Shown: piece after piece, positions 6,075 through 8,938 of the stretch
How positions within the stretch are numbered: the first letter of the stretch is position 1
How the letters are laid out: each line of letters starts with the position of its first letter
NCBI GenBank assembly: GCA_018055865.1
Contig: JAGPGR010000060.1
Location: 1 to 8,938, forward strand
Source: Paludibacteraceae bacterium
GTDB lineage: Bacteria > Bacteroidota > Bacteroidia > Bacteroidales > Paludibacteraceae
DNA: 8,938 nt
Direction: 5' to 3'
Made by a program: the position numbers and the translations under genes
The notes under the pieces: model-generated
What the model was told of the DNA's origin: nothing
What the model saw: only the letters and a program-made list of their open reading frames with translations
The model's database searches: none

Positions 6075-6599
6075 ATGTCAGCTAACTTTCCCCTTAAGAT
6101 TATTCCGGTAGTCGCTTTTCTGCTTTTATCCTGTCAGAATTCCACCTCATCGGCATCCCTGCAGCCATCCGGCTTTGAGACCGGCAAACACACTTTTTAC
6201 CAAATTCATCGCGTAGTGGATGGCGACACTTTTTGGTTTATCAACGGGAAGGGCGAAAAAGAAAAAATCCGTTTTATTGGCATAGATGCCCCCGAAGCAA
6301 GAAATTACGGAAAAAAAACGAAACAATATTTCGGCAGGGAATCAGAACTTTTTTTAGTAGAATACCTGAAAGGGAAAAAAGTAAGACTGGAATATGATGT
6401 GCAGAAATACGATCAGTACGGCCGAACGCTGGCTTATGTTTTTATGGAAGACGGCACTTTTCTGAATGAACACATCGTGCGGTGCGGCTTTGCTGTGACA
6501 TCCACCTATCCGCCAAATGTGAAATATCTCACCCGGTTTTTGAAAGGAGAAAGACATGCCCGCAAGAATAAATTGGGAATGTGGGCCGCAGGGGAGTAA
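6075..6599 (+). CDS. Thermonuclease (SNase-like) family lipoprotein
   Basis: I start at the ATG at 6075, giving 174 aa; a TTG at 6048 would overlap the -7 box. The N-terminus is a lipoprotein signal: K8, the hydrophobic stretch IIPVVAFLLLS and the lipobox cysteine C20 (LLSC). A short Ser-rich linker follows. From about residue 41 the staphylococcal-nuclease OB-fold domain runs to the end. The active-site set is complete by alignment with the staphylococcal enzyme: D51 in DGDT (like D21), R66 (R35), D71 and E74 in IDAPE (D40, E43) and R117 in YGRTLAY (R87). A calcium-dependent nuclease cutting DNA and RNA is expected. It should be anchored in a membrane facing the periplasm or cell surface, where it could degrade extracellular nucleic acid for nutrition. 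The gene ends at a strong shared terminator. Confidence 0.92.
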   Translation: MSANFPLKIIPVVAFLLLSCQNSTSSASLQPSGFETGKHTFYQIHRVVDGDTFWFINGKGEKEKIRFIGIDAPEARNYGKKTKQYFGRESELFLVEYLKGKKVRLEYDVQKYDQYGRTLAYVFMEDGTFLNEHIVRCGFAVTSTYPPNVKYLTRFLKGERHARKNKLGMWAAGE

Positions 6600-6601
6600 A
6601 A

Positions 6602-6636
6602 AAAAGTCCGGTAAGTATGATTTTTACCGGATTTTT
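6602..6636. terminator. Bidirectional intrinsic terminator between the nuclease gene and efp
   Basis: TCCGGTAA (6607-6614) pairs perfectly with TTACCGGA (6624-6631) around a 9-base loop. The stem is flanked by an A-run on the left and a T-run on the right, so the hairpin ends in a U-tract on either strand. It begins 2 bp after the nuclease stop codon and lies 21 bp from the efp stop, serving both convergent genes. Confidence 0.9.
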
Positions 6637-6657
6637 AGTTTATATGTGAATTGATTT

Positions 6658-7224
6658 TTAAGACTTTACTCGTTCCACATACGAACCGTCGCGTGTGTCA
6701 ACTTTAATCATTTCGCCTTCGTTTATAAATAAAGGAACGCGTACCGTACCGCCGGTTTCGAGCGTTGCGGGTTTAGTGGCATTGGTAGCCGTATCACCTT
6801 TCAGACCCGGCTCGGTATAAGTAACCAACAGAGCTACCTGAACCGGAAGATCGGCATAAAGTATGGTTTCGGAATCAGCATGCGTAACCACTTCTACTTC
6901 CATTCCCTCTTTCAGAAAATCGACACCGTTGATTTGCTCTTTCGCTATTGAAACCTGCTCGTAAGTCTCGTTGCTCATAAAGTTGTAGCCCATTTCGTCT
7001 TTGTAAAGAAACTGGTACGGACGATGTTCGATGCGAACTTCATCAAGCCGGACACCGGAATTGAATGTACGCTCCAACGTACGACCGGTAACCACGTTTT
7101 TCATTTTTGTACGTACAAATGCCGGACCTTTGCCCGGTTTTACGTGTAAAAACTCCGTTATGTAATAATATTGACCTTCAATGTCAATGCACATTCCATT
7201 TTTAATATCTGCTGTAGTAGCCAT
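6658..7224 (-). CDS. efp: Elongation factor P
   Basis: This 188-aa, three-domain translation factor binds ribosomes stalled on polyproline stretches and promotes peptide-bond formation. The N-terminal KOW-like domain has the loop [10 protein letters not shown] (27-36). K32 aligns with E. coli K34, the residue modified by EpmA/EpmB; whether it is modified here cannot be told. The two OB-fold domains follow, including [11 protein letters not shown] and the C-terminal block with PGLKGDTA and [18 protein letters not shown], the family signature. The length is typical. It is transcribed alone from a good promoter at 7260-7291, is divergent from the GH20 gene, and ends at a terminator shared with the nuclease gene. 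No partner modification gene is in the window. Confidence 0.97.
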   Translation of the reverse strand: MATTADIKNGMCIDIEGQYYYITEFLHVKPGKGPAFVRTKMKNVVTGRTLERTFNSGVRLDEVRIEHRPYQFLYKDEMGYNFMSNETYEQVSIAKEQINGVDFLKEGMEVEVVTHADSETILYADLPVQVALLVTYTEPGLKGDTATNATKPATLETGGTVRVPLFINEGEMIKVDTRDGSYVERVKS

Positions 7225-7259
7225 ACAATTTCGTTTTTATAATCGTGAAAACAAGAGTA

Positions 7260-7291
7260 CAAAATTACGTGTTTTTTTTTGAAAAAACAAA
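7260..7291 (-). promoter_or_regulatory. Bacteroidota-type promoter for efp
   Basis: On the minus strand TTTG (complement of 7288-7291) and TAATTTTG (complement of 7260-7267) are 20 bp apart, a full consensus match. The leader before the ATG at 7224 would be about 30 bases. Confidence 0.72.
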
Positions 7292-7346
7292 CAGGTTCAG
7301 AAAACCAACTCATATCACAATTACTTAACACATAAATGGTAAGGAA

Positions 7347-7378
7347 ATTGCATTATTTTATAAATTTATTTATCTTTG
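7347..7378 (+). promoter_or_regulatory. Bacteroidota-type promoter for the GH20 gene
   Basis: ATTG (7347-7350) and TATCTTTG (7371-7378) are 20 bp apart, matching the consensus with one -33 mismatch. Transcription would start near 7384, about 22 bases before the GTG start, which supports that start codon. Confidence 0.68.
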
Positions 7379-7405
7379 TCGGACTACTTCTTAAATATCA
7401 TCCTT

Positions 7406-8938
7406 GTGAAAATTAAATCACTCCTTCCGGTATTTTTCCTTTTCGCTACCAGTACCTCGCTCATGGCTAAAGTAGAGCATCTGCTGCCAAAACCTCAACA
7501 GATTACCATCAACAGCGGCACTTTTAATTTGAACAGGCCTGTTCAGATAACAGTACCCGCTGCCGGATCAAATAACCCTGCAATCCAGGAAGAACTATCC
7601 GACTTAATTCTTTCGGGAAGTGGCACAGTAGTAAGTTCGGCTTCTGCTTCCATCGAAGTTCATCTTGTTGACACTATTCCAAATGCTGAATTTCAGGATG
7701 AAGCATACTGGCTCGAAGTGACAGAGAACAGGATCATGATAAAGGCAACAAAACTGCAGGGAGCTTACTGGGCTACCCAAACACTCCGTCAACTTGCCGA
7801 AAACTCCGAAGGAAATGTCGAAGCCTGCACCATTACCGACTGGCCTGCCTTCCGCTTACGCGGATACATGCACGATGTTGGACGGAGTTTTATCGAATTT
7901 GATGAACTTAAAAACCACATTGCCAAACTTTCACGCTTCAAGGTAAATACATTCCACTGGCACCTGACCGAAAATCAGGGCTGGAGACTGGAAAGCAAAG
8001 TATATCCGCAACTTAATGCAAATGCAAGTTTTACGCGCCACGCCGGAAAATTCTACACCATAGCTCAAGCGAAAGAATTAGTCGCTTTTGCCCGTCAGCA
8101 CGGTGTACAAGTCATTCCGGAAATAGATATGCCGGGTCATAGCGAAGCATTTCGCAAAGCGATGGGCCATGTGATGCTTACCGAACCAGGACTTGCAGAG
8201 ATGAAAGCCATCATGACAGAAGCATGCGAAACCTTTGCCGATGTGGAATGGATGCACATAGGCAGTGATGAAGTGAGATCCGGGGATACTCAGGGCGCTA
8301 CCATGACTGCCGCTCAGTTTATTCCAATCATGTCTGCTCATATACGGGCAATGGGTAAGAAAATTGTAGTTTGGCGACCCGGAAATGGTTACTCCGAAAG
8401 TAATGTGGATATGGTACACATGTGGTCAAGCGCAGGAAGCACATTAGGTTCACTGCCAGCCATAGATTCACGGTTGCACTACATCAATCACTACGACCAG
8501 TACGCGGATGTGGTAAGCCTGTACAACAGCACCATTGCCATGCAAACCAAAGGCAGTCATCAATATCCCGGTACGATTATCGGAATCTGGAACGATCGGG
8601 TCGTACCCACCGACCGGGATATTATTATTCAAAATGCATTCTACCAATCCATGCTTGCAATGGCCGAACGTGCCTGGTTAGGCGGAGGAAAAGGATATTT
8701 TTACACAATTGGTGTAAAACTGAACCCTACTGATATGGAATTTGCTGATTGGGAACGACGCTTCTTATTCCAGAAAGCCAATTTTCTGAAAAATGAACCC
8801 ATTGCTTACGTCAAACAAACCAATGTGCAGTGGAAAATAACCGACCCATTCCCCAACGGAGGAAATGTGAATGCAGTTTTTCCGCCTGAAACATCCGAAC
8901 CGGCCACATCGTACACCTACAACGGAACTACCTACAAC
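7406..8938 (+). CDS. Secreted beta-N-acetylhexosaminidase, glycoside hydrolase family 20 (3' truncated by window edge)
   Basis: The reading frame is open from GTG 7406 to the window end, 511 codons without a stop. GTG is chosen because it follows the promoter and supplies a signal peptide (K2, K4, a hydrophobic core at about 6-14, likely cleavage after A21); the first in-frame ATG (codon 20) would lose it. A GH20 N-terminal domain (about 22-145) precedes the catalytic barrel. Barrel motifs are RGYMHDVGR with substrate-binding R160, FHWHLTENQGWR (183-194), PEIDMPGH (238-245) and HIGSDE with the catalytic pair D288-E289. Further conserved parts are GIWNDR (393-398) and AERAW (420-424). The family removes terminal GlcNAc or GalNAc by substrate-assisted catalysis. 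After about residue 455, WKITDPFPNGG suggests the start of an accessory beta-rich domain. A role in host-glycan or chitin-oligosaccharide breakdown is inferred. Confidence 0.93.
   Translation, partial: MKIKSLLPVFFLFATSTSLMAKVEHLLPKPQQITINSGTFNLNRPVQITVPAAGSNNPAIQEELSDLILSGSGTVVSSASASIEVHLVDTIPNAEFQDEAYWLEVTENRIMIKATKLQGAYWATQTLRQLAENSEGNVEACTITDWPAFRLRGYMHDVGRSFIEFDELKNHIAKLSRFKVNTFHWHLTENQGWRLESKVYPQLNANASFTRHAGKFYTIAQAKELVAFARQHGVQVIPEIDMPGHSEAFRKAMGHVMLTEPGLAEMKAIMTEACETFADVEWMHIGSDEVRSGDTQGATMTAAQFIPIMSAHIRAMGKKIVVWRPGNGYSESNVDMVHMWSSAGSTLGSLPAIDSRLHYINHYDQYADVVSLYNSTIAMQTKGSHQYPGTIIGIWNDRVVPTDRDIIIQNAFYQSMLAMAERAWLGGGKGYFYTIGVKLNPTDMEFADWERRFLFQKANFLKNEPIAYVKQTNVQWKITDPFPNGGNVNAVFPPETSEPATSYTYNGTTYN

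Noticed and set aside
8078..8733. Open frames on the minus strand (8078-8419) and in another plus frame (8422-8733)
   Set aside because: Both lie inside the GH20 frame, which is continuous from 7406 and carries recognisable catalytic motifs. Their translations resemble no family and look like shadows.
1..8938. A hidden novel system: CRISPR, retron, toxin-antitoxin, phage or transposon
   Set aside because: There are no spaced repeats, terminal inverted repeats, transposase or integrase motifs, reverse transcriptase or toxin-like pairs. Every long frame is a recognisable chromosomal gene, except the small RHH-like protein, which lacks a toxin partner.

Overview
The window looks like an ordinary chromosomal segment from a member of the Bacteroidota, probably Bacteroidales. 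Three things point there. First, the promoters match the Bacteroidota consensus TTTG-N19/20-TAnnTTTG; eight candidate -7 boxes were found, four of them with a correctly spaced -33 element. Second, start codons follow A/T-rich leaders, mostly without a clear Shine-Dalgarno. Third, the protein variants are of the Bacteroidota type: a 445-residue ArgH, a secreted GH20 hexosaminidase, and a small SRPBCC protein directly after pyrE. The genus cannot be fixed from this sequence; a Paludibacter/Dysgonomonas-like relative is only a guess.

Layout. Bases 1-1722 read on the minus strand. They hold a 75-aa ribbon-helix-helix-like protein, then rmuC 7 bp downstream, then the first 27 codons of a secreted protein that runs off the left edge. 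From 1741 transcription diverges: yraN (putative endonuclease-fold protein), pyrE (pyrimidine synthesis), an SRPBCC-fold protein and argH (arginine synthesis) all read rightwards. argH converges tail to tail with comF, and both stop codons lie inside a short GGTTGATT tandem repeat. dgkA and comF form a leftward pair. dgkA is divergent from a lipoprotein thermonuclease across a 102-bp region that contains a 19-bp palindrome. The nuclease converges with efp (elongation factor P) over a shared, strong bidirectional terminator. efp is divergent from a secreted beta-N-acetylhexosaminidase (GH20) that starts at GTG and is cut by the right edge after 511 codons.

Most genes are housekeeping: nucleotide and amino-acid synthesis, envelope lipid recycling, translation, and DNA maintenance. 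Two or three encode exported proteins: the GH20, the nuclease lipoprotein and the truncated left-edge gene. I see no mobile element, CRISPR array, prophage, tRNA or rRNA, and no defence or other unusual gene system. No stretch over 300 bases lacks a gene. The points worth a second look are small regulatory-scale structures: palindromes at three promoters, the repeat across the argH/comF stops, and the coupling of an unknown DNA-binding-like protein to rmuC.
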